Shown here one piece after another: positions 1-7,641 of a stretch of 42,638 bases of DNA (its first letter is position 1; each line of letters opens with the position of its first letter). Made by a program: the position numbers and the translations under genes. The stretch comes from a virus. The stretch lies in IMG/VR virus record IMGVR_UViG_3300018055_000007, positions 1-42,638 of that record, one strand, 5' to 3'. The notes beneath the pieces are model-generated. The model was not told where the DNA came from. It ran no database searches and saw only the letters and a list, made by a program, of their open reading frames with translations.

Positions 1-317
1 CGCAACGCGACGAGACGATCCTCGAGTGTCTTCGTCACGTTCGAGCAATCCGGTCGGGACGTGTGCGGTATGCGACCTTGGGCCTTCACCTTCTTGGCGT
101 GGCCTTTCAGCCAGGGCCATGTGAATTCCAACGTCATCGCCACGGCGCCCACGATCGGCGTCACGGGCTGGTGAGGAAGCAGGATCGAGTCGAGCATGGC
201 CTTTGCCGCCACGAGTTCGGGTTTGTCGGCCAACCGTGAGAACTTCCCAATCCGCACGATCCGCTTGCGTTGGTGGTTCGCGGTTGGCGGGACACAGGAG
301 ACGAAGAACTGGATCAC
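1..317 (-). CDS. RusA-like Holliday junction resolvase (3' part cut off)
   Basis: This is the N-terminal 105 residues of a RusA-type endonuclease, which cuts Holliday junctions during phage recombination and replication; the C-terminus lies beyond the left edge. It opens with a beta strand (IQFFVSCVPPTANHQRKR), as the family does. It carries the signature RPDCSNVTKTLEDRL near residues 88-102, equivalent to the metal-binding P-D-x-D-N-x-x-K-x-x-x-D of RusA. The second Asp is Ser here, a variant I recall from other phage homologues. The GTG start at 317 overlaps the preceding TGA (GTGA), and GGAGGA lies just upstream. It is the last gene visible in the early operon. Confidence 0.8.
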   Translation of the reverse strand, partial: MIQFFVSCVPPTANHQRKRIVRIGKFSRLADKPELVAAKAMLDSILLPHQPVTPIVGAVAMTLEFTWPWLKGHAKKVKAQGRIPHTSRPDCSNVTKTLEDRLVAL

Positions 318-616
318 CGTCGGATCCTCCCGGCCTGTCGCAGGCTGTTGAACCGCGCTGATCGCGATACCTGTGCCGGGGTCACGAAGTCCGGTTGACG
401 CAGCACATCCAACGGCAACCCTGGCGCCGGAACGACCAGGTGTTCTTCTGGGAACGTCTCCGGCGGATCCTCTTCGAAGATCCTCTTGGTGCACGGGGCG
501 CACCTGTCGAGGCGTGTCGCGTGAATTGTGATCTCAAGCGCCGGCGCACCCTCAGGGATCTGTTTCCCGCAACTCCCACACGACCGGCCTTTCGGCGAAC
601 GGACCCACGTCCTCAT
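314..616 (-). CDS. small zinc-ribbon protein
   Basis: A 100-residue protein with a four-cysteine zinc ribbon: CGSC near residue 13 and CAPC near residue 43, with the usual G-x-x-I-P-x-G-x-x-x-L-E-I between them. Such ribbons are common in small phage early proteins and usually bind nucleic acid or protein; no specific function can be given. The ATG at 616 overlaps the stop of the replication gene (ATGA), which rules out the longer upstream reading. The C-terminal half is basic and probably disordered. Confidence 0.7.
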   Translation of the reverse strand: MRTWVRSPKGRSCGSCGKQIPEGAPALEITIHATRLDRCAPCTKRIFEEDPPETFPEEHLVVPAPGLPLDVLRQPDFVTPAQVSRSARFNSLRQAGRIRR

Positions 617-1392
617 GACGAGGCCGCCGACACCGTCTTCCGAGGTTTGTTCGCAGCGGTCGCATTCCGGCAAATCCACGCGCTCGAACACTCGACCACG
701 TGGGGACAGACCCACATGGGTTCGTCACTGACGAAGTCCGGCACCTGGCGACCGGGCGCGGTCTCGTCGTTCCAGCGCTTCTGGTTGAGCCACGTTCGCG
801 CGTGCGGGATGAACTGGGGATCGTCCCAGCTCTTCGCCTGCACCTGGACGGCCGCCAGGATCGCCGCGATGGTCTGGGAGTTGGGCTTCAGGCGCAGCCA
901 TACCGCCAACGCCGCGTCCTTCGCGGTTTTCCGTGGATAGACCGCCCAGAACCGATCGAACGACGCGCGGAGCGCGGTACGTGATCCATTCCCTTCCTGG
1001 ATCTGCTCCCTGATCCGGATCAGGGGTTCTTGAACCGGGCTTGCACCGGGCTTTTGATCACCGTCGGTAAGTGGTGGTGGATATTCACTTTGCTGCTCTT
1101 TGACGTGCGGTTGCTGATGCTTCGCCCATGTCCGTATGGAGATGAGCCGCAGACCATTCCCTTCGTACCTGGTGATCAGATTGGCGTTTGCCAGACAGCC
1201 CAACCCGTCGCTGACGTCCAAGTCGTCATAGGGGAAGATCATTGCTTTCAGCCTTACCGGTCGGTCCTCGAGTCGCCCTTCGCGATCGGCCTGTGTCCAC
1301 AAGCCAATGAATAAGAGTCGCCACTGAAACGGAAGCGCCGCCACCTCCTCATTCAGAAAAAACTGCGGTTTGATACTGCGAATACGTGCCAC
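613..1392 (-). CDS. phage replication-initiation (replisome organizer-like) protein
   Basis: A 259-residue protein with the two-part layout of phage replication-initiation proteins. Residues 1-100 begin ARIRSIKPQFFLNEEVA, then RLLFIGLWTQADREGRL and KAMIFPYDD, a winged-helix module typical of phage replisome organizers. Around residues 142-215 there is FDRFWAVYPRKTAKDAA, then FIPHARTWLNQKRWNDE, a DnaD/replication-protein C-terminal motif that I recognise from many phages. By family it should bind the origin and recruit host helicase (inference). I chose the GTG at 1392 because the domain starts there; an open extension to 1464 is not conserved-looking. AGGTGGG lies about 11 nt upstream. Confidence 0.78.
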   Translation of the reverse strand: MARIRSIKPQFFLNEEVAALPFQWRLLFIGLWTQADREGRLEDRPVRLKAMIFPYDDLDVSDGLGCLANANLITRYEGNGLRLISIRTWAKHQQPHVKEQQSEYPPPLTDGDQKPGASPVQEPLIRIREQIQEGNGSRTALRASFDRFWAVYPRKTAKDAALAVWLRLKPNSQTIAAILAAVQVQAKSWDDPQFIPHARTWLNQKRWNDETAPGRQVPDFVSDEPMWVCPHVVECSSAWICRNATAANKPRKTVSAASS

Positions 1393-1442
1393 GTCAGACG
1401 ACACCCACCTGTGTTCGTTGCGTTTCGGTCCGTTATTTGAGG

Positions 1443-2099
1443 CTATTCCTCGTTGCGGCCCCACTCAAACACGGCTTGCTTTCCGTGAATCGTTGGCGTG
1501 GGTAGTACAAGCGTGCCGTCAGTTCGCATCCGCGCCATTTGCTCGTTCAGGGCTACCTGAAGACGTGGCCATGAGACGCTACAATTTCGCGTGATGTATC
1601 CATGATTTGGAGCGTCGAGCGGGTAACACCTACGTCCCTTCTCATCCTTCAACGTCTTCCACTTCGCGAGGTTCTCGCGTGACGCCAACCGCAGAAGTTC
1701 AAATGGCAGGAGGTAGCACTTTCCGATCGCTGGAATGGCGTACGCGACGTAGTCGCAATGCTTTTTCGGATCAAGCGTCCACCCAATTTTGTTCTGGACG
1801 TGCCGATCGCCTTTGAAGACGCTGAACTCCTCGATCAGAATATCCGTGTACGGATCACCGTCCCGGTCTTTAGCCCTCTCCGGATCGCGCACCTTCTCAT
1901 CGATCGCGATCATCTTGCCGTGAGGGAGATAAATATGCCGATCGATGCCCCACTCCTGATACTTGGAATTGGCGTCAATGCGAACCAAGAGCGTGGCGTT
2001 CGGCCAGACGTCTTGATAGAACGCTATCCACGCGGGCTCTCCACGCATCTGCTTGGAAAAGTCGTCGCGTTCGTTGAAGTCGTGAATGAGGCCATTCAC
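1443..2099 (-). CDS. PD-(D/E)XK nuclease-like phage protein
   Basis: A 218-residue protein. It has the pattern GIDRHIYLPHGK, then AIDEKVR, then DILIEEFS, then GWTLDPKKHCDYVAYAIP, followed by a Leu-rich segment. An acidic residue, a beta turn and an E-x-K two strands later is the PD-(D/E)XK nuclease core, as in resolvases and recombination nucleases, so a Mg-dependent DNase acting in replication or recombination is likely (inference). It lies between the MT-A70 methyltransferase and the replication gene. The GTG start at 2099 overlaps the methyltransferase stop (GTGA). Confidence 0.55.
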   Translation of the reverse strand: MNGLIHDFNERDDFSKQMRGEPAWIAFYQDVWPNATLLVRIDANSKYQEWGIDRHIYLPHGKMIAIDEKVRDPERAKDRDGDPYTDILIEEFSVFKGDRHVQNKIGWTLDPKKHCDYVAYAIPAIGKCYLLPFELLRLASRENLAKWKTLKDEKGRRCYPLDAPNHGYITRNCSVSWPRLQVALNEQMARMRTDGTLVLPTPTIHGKQAVFEWGRNEE

Positions 2100-3178
2100 G
2101 CCGGCACCGCCTCCGGCTCGTTGCCCCACCCAGCCCACCCTGCGCGAAGTTCGCGCGTGAAGAGTTCCACGCGATCTTTCTTTCCGAAGTCCGGATACAT
2201 GGATTCCAATAACTCGATCACTTGCACCGGTTTTCGACTGTGAAACCCGTCTCGCTTCATTCGGATCACTGAGGACACACGGTCTGACGGCTCAGGCACT
2301 GGGAGCGTGCCCCTGGCTGCCACCAGGAGCAGCTCGTGCTGTTGGCGAAAGTAGTAACCCATCCCGATCTTTTCCTTGTCCCAGACAGCGCACGTGCGGT
2401 AGGTAAACCCCCACGACTCGATCACGCGCATCGCCTCAGCGAGTTTCGGACTCGTGGCCCACAGATAGAGCACCGCGTCGTCAGCGATGATTTCCCTTAC
2501 CGATCTACCGTCGCTATCTGGGCACTCACAGATCCAGTCAAGGCTCTTGGTCGGATATTGGTTTTCGATCGCGCGGGATTCCGTCTTGACGTGCTCGTAC
2601 GTCCAGGGCGGATCGGCATAGAACAACCGGAACAACCCTTTCGGAAATGGACGAGACGGTCGTGCGTTTCGGTTGTCCTCGCGTTCAGTTTCCCGCTCGG
2701 CGTTCCGCGCGTTGCGCTTGGCGTCCTTCGACGGATCGGCCTTGGTGTTGAACCAGGCTGGATCGTTTTCTGGTTGATCGGCCTGTGGCGCATTTGCGCC
2801 AGTCGCCTGCGGGATCTCTGGAGTTTCTATCTCCCCCACAGTTACAGGCGGCGCATTTGCGCCACGCTCACCGAGATCGCGCGCAACGGTGTCCTTGCCA
2901 ACCCCTAGAACTTTGGCTGTCGCCCTCTGGCTTGCCTCTATCGCTTGAAGGCGCTTCGCTAATTTCTTCCGCTGGTCGATCGCTATTCTGAATTCAGAGA
3001 AGTCGATCGTTCCCAGGAATGAGTTGATGTCATCGAAGCCGCCACCGACGTATTTCCAGCGATCCTCATCGAGTAGCCATTCCAACTCACCACACGCCCG
3101 TTCGAACGTGTAGCCGCTGATGTGAACGGCTTCAAGGAGGCGGCCGTGTACTGTGTTCGGAGTTTCTACGATCGACAA
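2096..3178 (-). CDS. MT-A70 family adenine DNA methyltransferase with N-terminal HTH
   Basis: About 360 residues. The C-terminal half is an MT-A70 N6-adenine methyltransferase: catalytic DPPW near residue 190, later LYLWATSPKL, AMRVIESWGF, and a Ser/Arg-rich FHSRKP segment near the end. The N-terminal ~105 residues contain an HTH-like stretch (QRATAKVLGVGKDTVARDLG), then an Ala/Pro/Asp/Arg-rich linker, a ParB-like arrangement seen in phage MT-A70 enzymes. It probably methylates phage DNA against host restriction (inference). The start is uncertain: TTG at 3178 has GTGGGG 8 nt upstream and is preferred; GTG at 3187 or 3229 would add 3 or 17 residues but lack a clear ribosome site. Confidence 0.85.
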   Translation of the reverse strand: MSIVETPNTVHGRLLEAVHISGYTFERACGELEWLLDEDRWKYVGGGFDDINSFLGTIDFSEFRIAIDQRKKLAKRLQAIEASQRATAKVLGVGKDTVARDLGERGANAPPVTVGEIETPEIPQATGANAPQADQPENDPAWFNTKADPSKDAKRNARNAERETEREDNRNARPSRPFPKGLFRLFYADPPWTYEHVKTESRAIENQYPTKSLDWICECPDSDGRSVREIIADDAVLYLWATSPKLAEAMRVIESWGFTYRTCAVWDKEKIGMGYYFRQQHELLLVAARGTLPVPEPSDRVSSVIRMKRDGFHSRKPVQVIELLESMYPDFGKKDRVELFTRELRAGWAGWGNEPEAVPA

Positions 3179-3279
3179 GACAAGCACCCCACATTCGGAT
3201 TGGTGGCGTAGACGGTTCGACGGCAGCACAGCCAGGACACGAGCACGGCTTCGATCTGCTTGTCGTCGTAGGTTCTCAT
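3166..3279 (-). CDS. 37-residue Cys-rich micro-protein
   Basis: A short reading frame starting at an ATG that overlaps the C5 methyltransferase stop (ATGA) and ending with TAG just inside the next methyltransferase gene. The product has four cysteines, as a CC pair and a C-x-x-C (residues 18-19, 32 and 35), and could bind one metal ion. The same coupling pattern is used by almost every verified gene here, which is the main evidence that it is translated. It may also serve mainly to couple translation of the two methyltransferases. I recognise no family. Confidence 0.5.
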   Translation of the reverse strand: MRTYDDKQIEAVLVSWLCCRRTVYATNPNVGCLSCRS

Positions 3280-4898
3280 TGGACAGTCACCCTGCTCGCG
3301 AGATTGCACGACACGATGGCAGCGGCCAGGTGCGGCGGGACTGAATTGCCGACCAGGCGTGTCTGGGTGGACTTCGTGAACGGCTTCGAGCGCCCAGCTC
3401 CAAGGTCGATAACGTAGGACTGAGGGAACCCCTGGAGCGCGAATAACTCGCGCGGGGTCAGCATTCGCATTCCGATGTCGACGAGCACGTACTCCTCACC
3501 GGCGACGGTGACGAACACGAGACCCATACGTGGCTTTGTGGTGAGCGTGCCGGCCGGGTCGAAGAGCGAGCGTGCGACGCCAGTCCCGAAGAACTTCACC
3601 AGGAAGGCTCGGACCTCGGCGACGTGCGTCCCCCCGGCGGTCAGCGTCGGCGCTGGCACGCGGAGGTCCTGGGACGTATTGACGTGGTCCAGGAGTCCGC
3701 CGCGCAGCTTCACGAGATGGGACGTCACGAGCGCCTTGGTATCGCGAGCGGTGATGGTGTCGACGGGTATCGTGAACCTTTGCCCAGTCGCCTCGTGTCC
3801 ACCGTTGTGCTTCGCGAGGAACGCCGCGACGAGCGCGCCCTGACTGCCTACGGCCGTGATGGTGTTGAACGGCTCCTGAATGTCGAACACGCGCGGGGCT
3901 TGCCCGAGTCGTTCCCCGTTCCGCGTGTTGATGAGCGTCGGCGCGACCAGGGCGAACTCGCCACGGTGGGAACACGTCAGGGTCCGGATGGGCTCATGGA
4001 CCGAATGCACGCGGTCGTCGCCCTGGTGGAGTACCGGCACGATGAACGGGTCCGCCGTGTCGAGCACATACCGGCCCACGCCGCGCGCGATGCGTCTGAG
4101 CGTGGCCGTGGCGAGTGGGCGACGTGGCGACGGAACGCCGTACGCCTGCCCCCACGCCTTGGCCTGCGCGGGTGTCAGGAAGATGGACGGCACAGGGAGG
4201 CCGAAATCGATGCACTCGGCCGCCGTGCGGAACGGCTGTGCACTCCGCGGGCCATGCGTCTGTTCCGGCCACACGATCGGCCGCCCATCGCAGCGGGCGA
4301 CCATGATGAGACGTTGCCGAGACGTCGGCGATCCGTAGTGTGACGCGCGGAGTTTCCGCCATTCAATCTTGGTGTAGCCGGCCGCGCGCAGCCGCGCGAC
4401 CATGCGACGCCAGTGACTCCCGCGCTTCGAGGGGTCCGGCCGGAACTCCCCCGGCGCGACCTCGACGAGCGGGCCCCAGTCCTCGATCTCCTCGACGTTC
4501 TCCATGAACAGGATGCGAGGCTTGGCGACTAGGCTCTCGGCCCACCGCACCATGACCCAGGCGAGACCCCGGATGCGCCGGGCCTTGCGCTTGTCGCGGA
4601 ACGGCATCCCTCCCTTGGCCTTCGAGTGATACGTGCAGTCTGGGGAGAACCACGCGAACGCGAACCGTCGGCCGTTGGCGACCGTGTCGGGGTCGTAGTG
4701 GTAGACGTCGCCCTTCAGATGTCGCGTGGTCGGATGGTTGACCTCGTGCATCGCCAGCGCGTCGGCGTCGTGGTTGATGGCGATGTCGGGTGAGCGGCCA
4801 AGCGCCATCTCGATACCAGTGGATGTGCCCCCACCGCCAGCGAAGAGGTCGGCGCACGCTTCATCCGCGTAGAGCCGTATCAGTGGTGCGCGTGCCAT
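3276..4898 (-). CDS. C5 cytosine DNA methyltransferase
   Basis: A 540-residue C5-methylcytosine methyltransferase with ordered motifs: I, DLFAGGGGTSTG (residues 17-28, SAM binding); IV, FSPDCTYHS with catalytic Cys88; VI, MENVEE (133-137); VIII, SRQRL (about 194-198); X, GNSVPPHLA near the C-terminus. Motif IV is SPDC rather than the common PPCQ, a variant typical of phage enzymes of this group. The long middle region is the target-recognition part. It probably protects phage DNA from restriction. The ATG at 4898 overlaps the previous stop (TGATG), so the 15-residue upstream extension is not used. No cognate restriction enzyme is adjacent. Confidence 0.92.
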   Translation of the reverse strand: MARAPLIRLYADEACADLFAGGGGTSTGIEMALGRSPDIAINHDADALAMHEVNHPTTRHLKGDVYHYDPDTVANGRRFAFAWFSPDCTYHSKAKGGMPFRDKRKARRIRGLAWVMVRWAESLVAKPRILFMENVEEIEDWGPLVEVAPGEFRPDPSKRGSHWRRMVARLRAAGYTKIEWRKLRASHYGSPTSRQRLIMVARCDGRPIVWPEQTHGPRSAQPFRTAAECIDFGLPVPSIFLTPAQAKAWGQAYGVPSPRRPLATATLRRIARGVGRYVLDTADPFIVPVLHQGDDRVHSVHEPIRTLTCSHRGEFALVAPTLINTRNGERLGQAPRVFDIQEPFNTITAVGSQGALVAAFLAKHNGGHEATGQRFTIPVDTITARDTKALVTSHLVKLRGGLLDHVNTSQDLRVPAPTLTAGGTHVAEVRAFLVKFFGTGVARSLFDPAGTLTTKPRMGLVFVTVAGEEYVLVDIGMRMLTPRELFALQGFPQSYVIDLGAGRSKPFTKSTQTRLVGNSVPPHLAAAIVSCNLASRVTVQ

Positions 4899-5104
4899 CA
4901 GCGGGCTACCTCTTTCGCCGCGTCTTCTTCGGCCGACAAGCACCCTTCACAGATGAACGAGGGATTGGTCGTCCCGTTCGGTAAGTGGAACTCTGGACAG
5001 ATCACGTCAGGGGTTCCGTCGTAGTTCTCTTCCCAGGTGCCAGAGCACTCGGTTTTCGTCCCGCAGACGGAGCAGGGATGATGGTGAGGTTTCACGCGCG
5101 GCAT
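4898..5104 (-). CDS. small zinc-binding protein
   Basis: A 68-residue protein with cysteines in C-x-x-C pairs: CSVC at residue 11, CSG, C at about 36, and CEGC near 52, plus His residues close to the N-terminus. This suggests one or two zinc ribbons. The end is acidic. Overlaps on both sides (TGATG) place it firmly in the operon between an HNH protein and the C5 methyltransferase. Function unknown. Confidence 0.65.
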   Translation of the reverse strand: MPRVKPHHHPCSVCGTKTECSGTWEENYDGTPDVICPEFHLPNGTTNPSFICEGCLSAEEDAAKEVAR

Positions 5105-5535
5105 CAGTCTCTTTCCCAGACGCCAACCGACGACTCACGTCCCACGAGGAACTCTCGGCCCTGTTCGTCCTTGCCCCACACTTCGATCGGACCGTTCGCC
5201 TGTTCAGGCGTCAGGAACTCCACGCTGAGATCGTTGGAGTGCAGCGACCACACGCCTTGGTGGTGGAAGAAGCAGGCCCGCACCATGAGCGCGGCATCGG
5301 TGCGGTTGCCGTGATCACCGCCCATGCCTTTGTTTTCCAAGTGGGCGGTTTCGTGGAGCGTCTTTTCCTGACAGCGAGGGACGAGTCGGCAGTAGCGCGA
5401 ACCGTCGCGCGCCACTACCTTGGACTTCTCGTTCTTCTCGTGCGTCTTCAGATCGGCCTTGGCTTGCCGGCGGGCGAGTTGGGCAGCCTCACGGCCTTGC
5501 TTGCCGAATGGCAGGGCGGACATGTCCATCGCCAC
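5104..5535 (-). CDS. HNH-type nuclease
   Basis: A 143-residue protein with a basic helical N-terminus and an HNH (beta-beta-alpha metal) core: RDGSRYCRLVPRC, then ETAHLENKGMGGD, then NRTDAALMVRACFFHHQG. The second His of ETAHLENKG and the Asn and His-His residues are the expected metal and catalytic ligands. The C-terminal segment (about residues 105-143) is a beta-rich domain of unknown role. The start is GTG at 5535, directly after the previous TAA; ATG at 5529 is an alternative. The product could be a recombination-associated nuclease or a homing-type enzyme; the compact coupled position favours a stable early gene. Confidence 0.75.
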   Translation of the reverse strand: MAMDMSALPFGKQGREAAQLARRQAKADLKTHEKNEKSKVVARDGSRYCRLVPRCQEKTLHETAHLENKGMGGDHGNRTDAALMVRACFFHHQGVWSLHSNDLSVEFLTPEQANGPIEVWGKDEQGREFLVGRESSVGVWERD

Positions 5536-5754
5536 TTACTCGTCCACGTCCCCGGTGACGCCGAGACGTTCCCGCATGGCCGCACGACTCCAGGCCGGAG
5601 GCTCACGGTCCACGTCCATCGCGTTACGTTCATTCCCATACATGGCGTCTTCTTCGGCCTGACACCGTGGGCAGAGATCGACGTAGGCCTCGGTCGCGGT
5701 GAACAATTGCTGGCAGCGGAGGCAGCGCGATTGCCAGGTCAACAGTTGCGGCAT
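5536..5754 (-). CDS. small zinc-ribbon protein
   Basis: A 72-residue protein whose first 35 residues form a ribbon: CLRC near residue 11 and CPRC near residue 27. The rest is acidic and helical. The ATG at 5754 overlaps the stop of the YqaJ gene (TGATG), so a longer upstream frame is a shadow. Being next to the recombination genes suggests a nucleic-acid related role, but none can be assigned. Confidence 0.65.
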   Translation of the reverse strand: MPQLLTWQSRCLRCQQLFTATEAYVDLCPRCQAEEDAMYGNERNAMDVDREPPAWSRAAMRERLGVTGDVDE

Positions 5755-6431
5755 CACGCAGCCTTGGCGATCGCCGCGTCGATCAGTTTCAGCACGTCTA
5801 GACGTTCCTTCTCGACTTCCTGCAGGAACTCGGAGACACCAGCCACGAACAGATCCATTGACGGACGCTGCACCGTGACGACATGCAACTGGATCGCGGA
5901 CGGCATGTCCGGGCAGTAGCTGACGAAGTCCGTCACCGGCGCACCTGAGACGTCGAAGTGCATGAGCACCTGCGACTCGTACTCTTCGGGGAGCACTTGG
6001 CCAGCCCGGATCCACCGAAGGTGTGTCGCGGGTTTCGGTACCTTGAACTCCAGCACCCGCTCGAAGTTCCCGACGACGCCGTCCAGGCTGCTCCCCACCT
6101 TCAGCGTCCGGTGCGCGAGGAACCCAGGCGTCCAGACCATGCAGGCGAAGCGAGCCTCATACGCGGCCCTGGCCTCCGCTTCGAGCGCCTTGCCGCGTTC
6201 CACCCACGGCCCCTTGTACGCGTCCATGTCCTCGGCTGGACGTCCAGTGATCTGGCCGCACACCAGCTCCAGCCGGTAGTCCCTGCGCTGGACGGACTCC
6301 TCACCCTTTTTCCGCCCCTTCGTGAAGATCGCGTCACACTTCGACGAGGTGACACGGCCCACCCTCGCCGTCCACCATTCCGGTGAACGCTGCGAGACGT
6401 TGAGCACGTCGACGTTAGGATTGAGCGGCAT
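5754..6431 (-). CDS. YqaJ-type (lambda exonuclease-like) viral recombinase nuclease
   Basis: A 225-residue exonuclease of the YqaJ/lambda Exo PD-(D/E)XK group, which degrades one strand from double-strand ends for annealing-type recombination. The N-terminus has RSPEWWTARVGRVTSS, the YqaJ signature. The middle has GPWVERGKALEAEAR, with the conserved G and E. The catalytic core is SSLDGVVG, then RVLEFKVPKP (D and E-x-K). The tail reads Q-V-L-M-H-F and then a helix. It overlaps the previous gene by 17 nt. That neighbour would be the annealing partner of an Exo/Beta-like pair. Confidence 0.9.
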   Translation of the reverse strand: MPLNPNVDVLNVSQRSPEWWTARVGRVTSSKCDAIFTKGRKKGEESVQRRDYRLELVCGQITGRPAEDMDAYKGPWVERGKALEAEARAAYEARFACMVWTPGFLAHRTLKVGSSLDGVVGNFERVLEFKVPKPATHLRWIRAGQVLPEEYESQVLMHFDVSGAPVTDFVSYCPDMPSAIQLHVVTVQRPSMDLFVAGVSEFLQEVEKERLDVLKLIDAAIAKAA

Positions 6432-7410
6432 CGGCGCCCTTCTTCACGGTGTCGGCTTGCATGGCCGCGGCTTTCAGAGACTCCCAGGTGGCGTTCTGGT
6501 GCTTGGTGAGGTATTCCCGTTGCTCAAGCGTTCCGGCAGCCAGCGCCGCTTGCAGTGCCTCTGCCCCTTGCATGGCCGCGACGCGCATCAGATCGGTGAA
6601 GGCCGCGAACCCTTCCGGCTCGGCTGCACCGGTCTTCGGCTGCACTTTCGACGGGAACGCCTCTTCCACCGTCGTGTCACCGTCTCGGAGCGCTGTGGCG
6701 AGGCCGCGCAACGTGGCCAGGTGATCGAGCGTGATGTCCTCCACGCCGCCGATACCGAGCTGCTCGAAGACTTGCTCCCGTCTGACGCCGAGCTGTTGGA
6801 AGTGCGCTAGCATCTTGTCGCGTCGGCTCACGAGCGTCTGGACGTCACCCACCGCCACGCGCTTGCATTCCAGGAACAGCGGACGCCAGAACGCCGACGG
6901 GATCACCTTGAACACCGCGTTGCGAAGTGCGATCGAGCTCGCCGCGTTAGCCGTCACCGTCACCATGTCGTCTGAATACTTGCGGCCGTTCCGTCCCGTG
7001 ATTCGGCGCCGCACTTCGTAACCGATCGCGACGTTTGTCTGCACGTCCCAGGCTTCGCCACGGGCCGTGATGAACCGCTCGTCCTCTGAAATGATCCGGC
7101 TCTGGATCCGCATGTGCCCCCAAGCACTCGCGCAGATCTCCGCCAACCGTGCGCTCGGCCCTTCCACCGTCTTGCCGTCTCGTGGCAGCGCATAGAAGCA
7201 ACTGGCGGCCGTCTCTTCGTCGAGGGTGGCCATTTCCTTGGCCGCATGGAGGAAGGCCTTCACCGAACGCGGCCACCGCCGTGCCGTGGCTACCTGCATG
7301 TCCACTTCGCCACGAACCACCGATCCGACGACGTCGAGCGCCGCTGATACTTCCTTCACTTCTTCCGGGTCGAGCACGGCCGTTCGGTCGTTGGTGTTAG
7401 ACTGAGTCAT
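6415..7410 (-). CDS. conserved phage protein, putative single-strand annealing partner of YqaJ
   Basis: A 331-residue protein of a family I recognise from other phages, though not by an established name. The core reads FLHAAKEMATLDEETA, then GPSARLAEICASAWG, a beta-rich segment (ARGEAWDVQTNVAIGYEVRR) and GRKYSDDMVTVTANAASS. This is the general scheme of RecT/ERF-like annealing proteins (helix, G-x-S-x-R-L-A-E, beta sheet, Ala-rich helix). The C-terminal helical part (LGV...LGI...TLDHLATLRGLATAL) resembles small DNA-binding domains. Position directly before the exonuclease supports an annealing role (inference). ATG at 7410 has AGGAG 11 nt upstream, so it is preferred over ATG 7440. Confidence 0.55.
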   Translation of the reverse strand: MTQSNTNDRTAVLDPEEVKEVSAALDVVGSVVRGEVDMQVATARRWPRSVKAFLHAAKEMATLDEETAASCFYALPRDGKTVEGPSARLAEICASAWGHMRIQSRIISEDERFITARGEAWDVQTNVAIGYEVRRRITGRNGRKYSDDMVTVTANAASSIALRNAVFKVIPSAFWRPLFLECKRVAVGDVQTLVSRRDKMLAHFQQLGVRREQVFEQLGIGGVEDITLDHLATLRGLATALRDGDTTVEEAFPSKVQPKTGAAEPEGFAAFTDLMRVAAMQGAEALQAALAAGTLEQREYLTKHQNATWESLKAAAMQADTVKKGADAAQS

Positions 7411-7440
7411 TGGATGCGCGGCTCCTATCCGCGTGTTCAT

Positions 7441-7460
7441 GGGCCGCCCACCAGCGGCCC
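7441..7460. other. 7-bp GC hairpin between genes
   Basis: gggccgc and gcggccc form a perfect 7-bp stem around a 6-nt loop (ccacca), between the small coiled-coil gene and the annealing-protein gene. No T-run follows it on the minus strand. It could be an RNA processing or stabilising element rather than a terminator. Confidence 0.35.
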
Positions 7461-7469
7461 TTCGTGTTT

Positions 7470-7622
7470 TTAGGCCGTCACCTTCTCAGGCACCGCACGC
7501 GGACGCCTCGCAGCCGGAGCCTTCCGCTTCTGTTCCTTCAGTTCAGCGATCGCCGCGTCCAGCGCGTCGCGCTTGGCTTCGAGCGCCGCGATCGCCTTGT
7601 CGAGTTGGTTCATCTTCGCCAC
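7470..7622 (-). CDS. 50-residue coiled-coil protein
   Basis: A short protein with a strict heptad-like N-terminal helix (LDKAIAALEAKRDALDAAIAELKEQK) followed by a basic Pro/Arg/Ala tail. The helix is a two-stranded coiled-coil candidate and the tail could bind nucleic acid. The start is GTG at 7622 with AGGGG 8 nt upstream; ATG at 7613 is an in-frame alternative. Function unknown. It lies upstream of the putative annealing protein. Confidence 0.55.
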   Translation of the reverse strand: MAKMNQLDKAIAALEAKRDALDAAIAELKEQKRKAPAARRPRAVPEKVTA

Positions 7623-7641
7623 GGCCCTATCCCCTTTACGT

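Noticed and set aside
7441-7472. Rho-independent terminator on the plus strand (hairpin plus T-run)
   Set aside because: No plus-strand gene leads into it; the T-run is also the end of the small minus-strand gene, so it is listed only as a hairpin.
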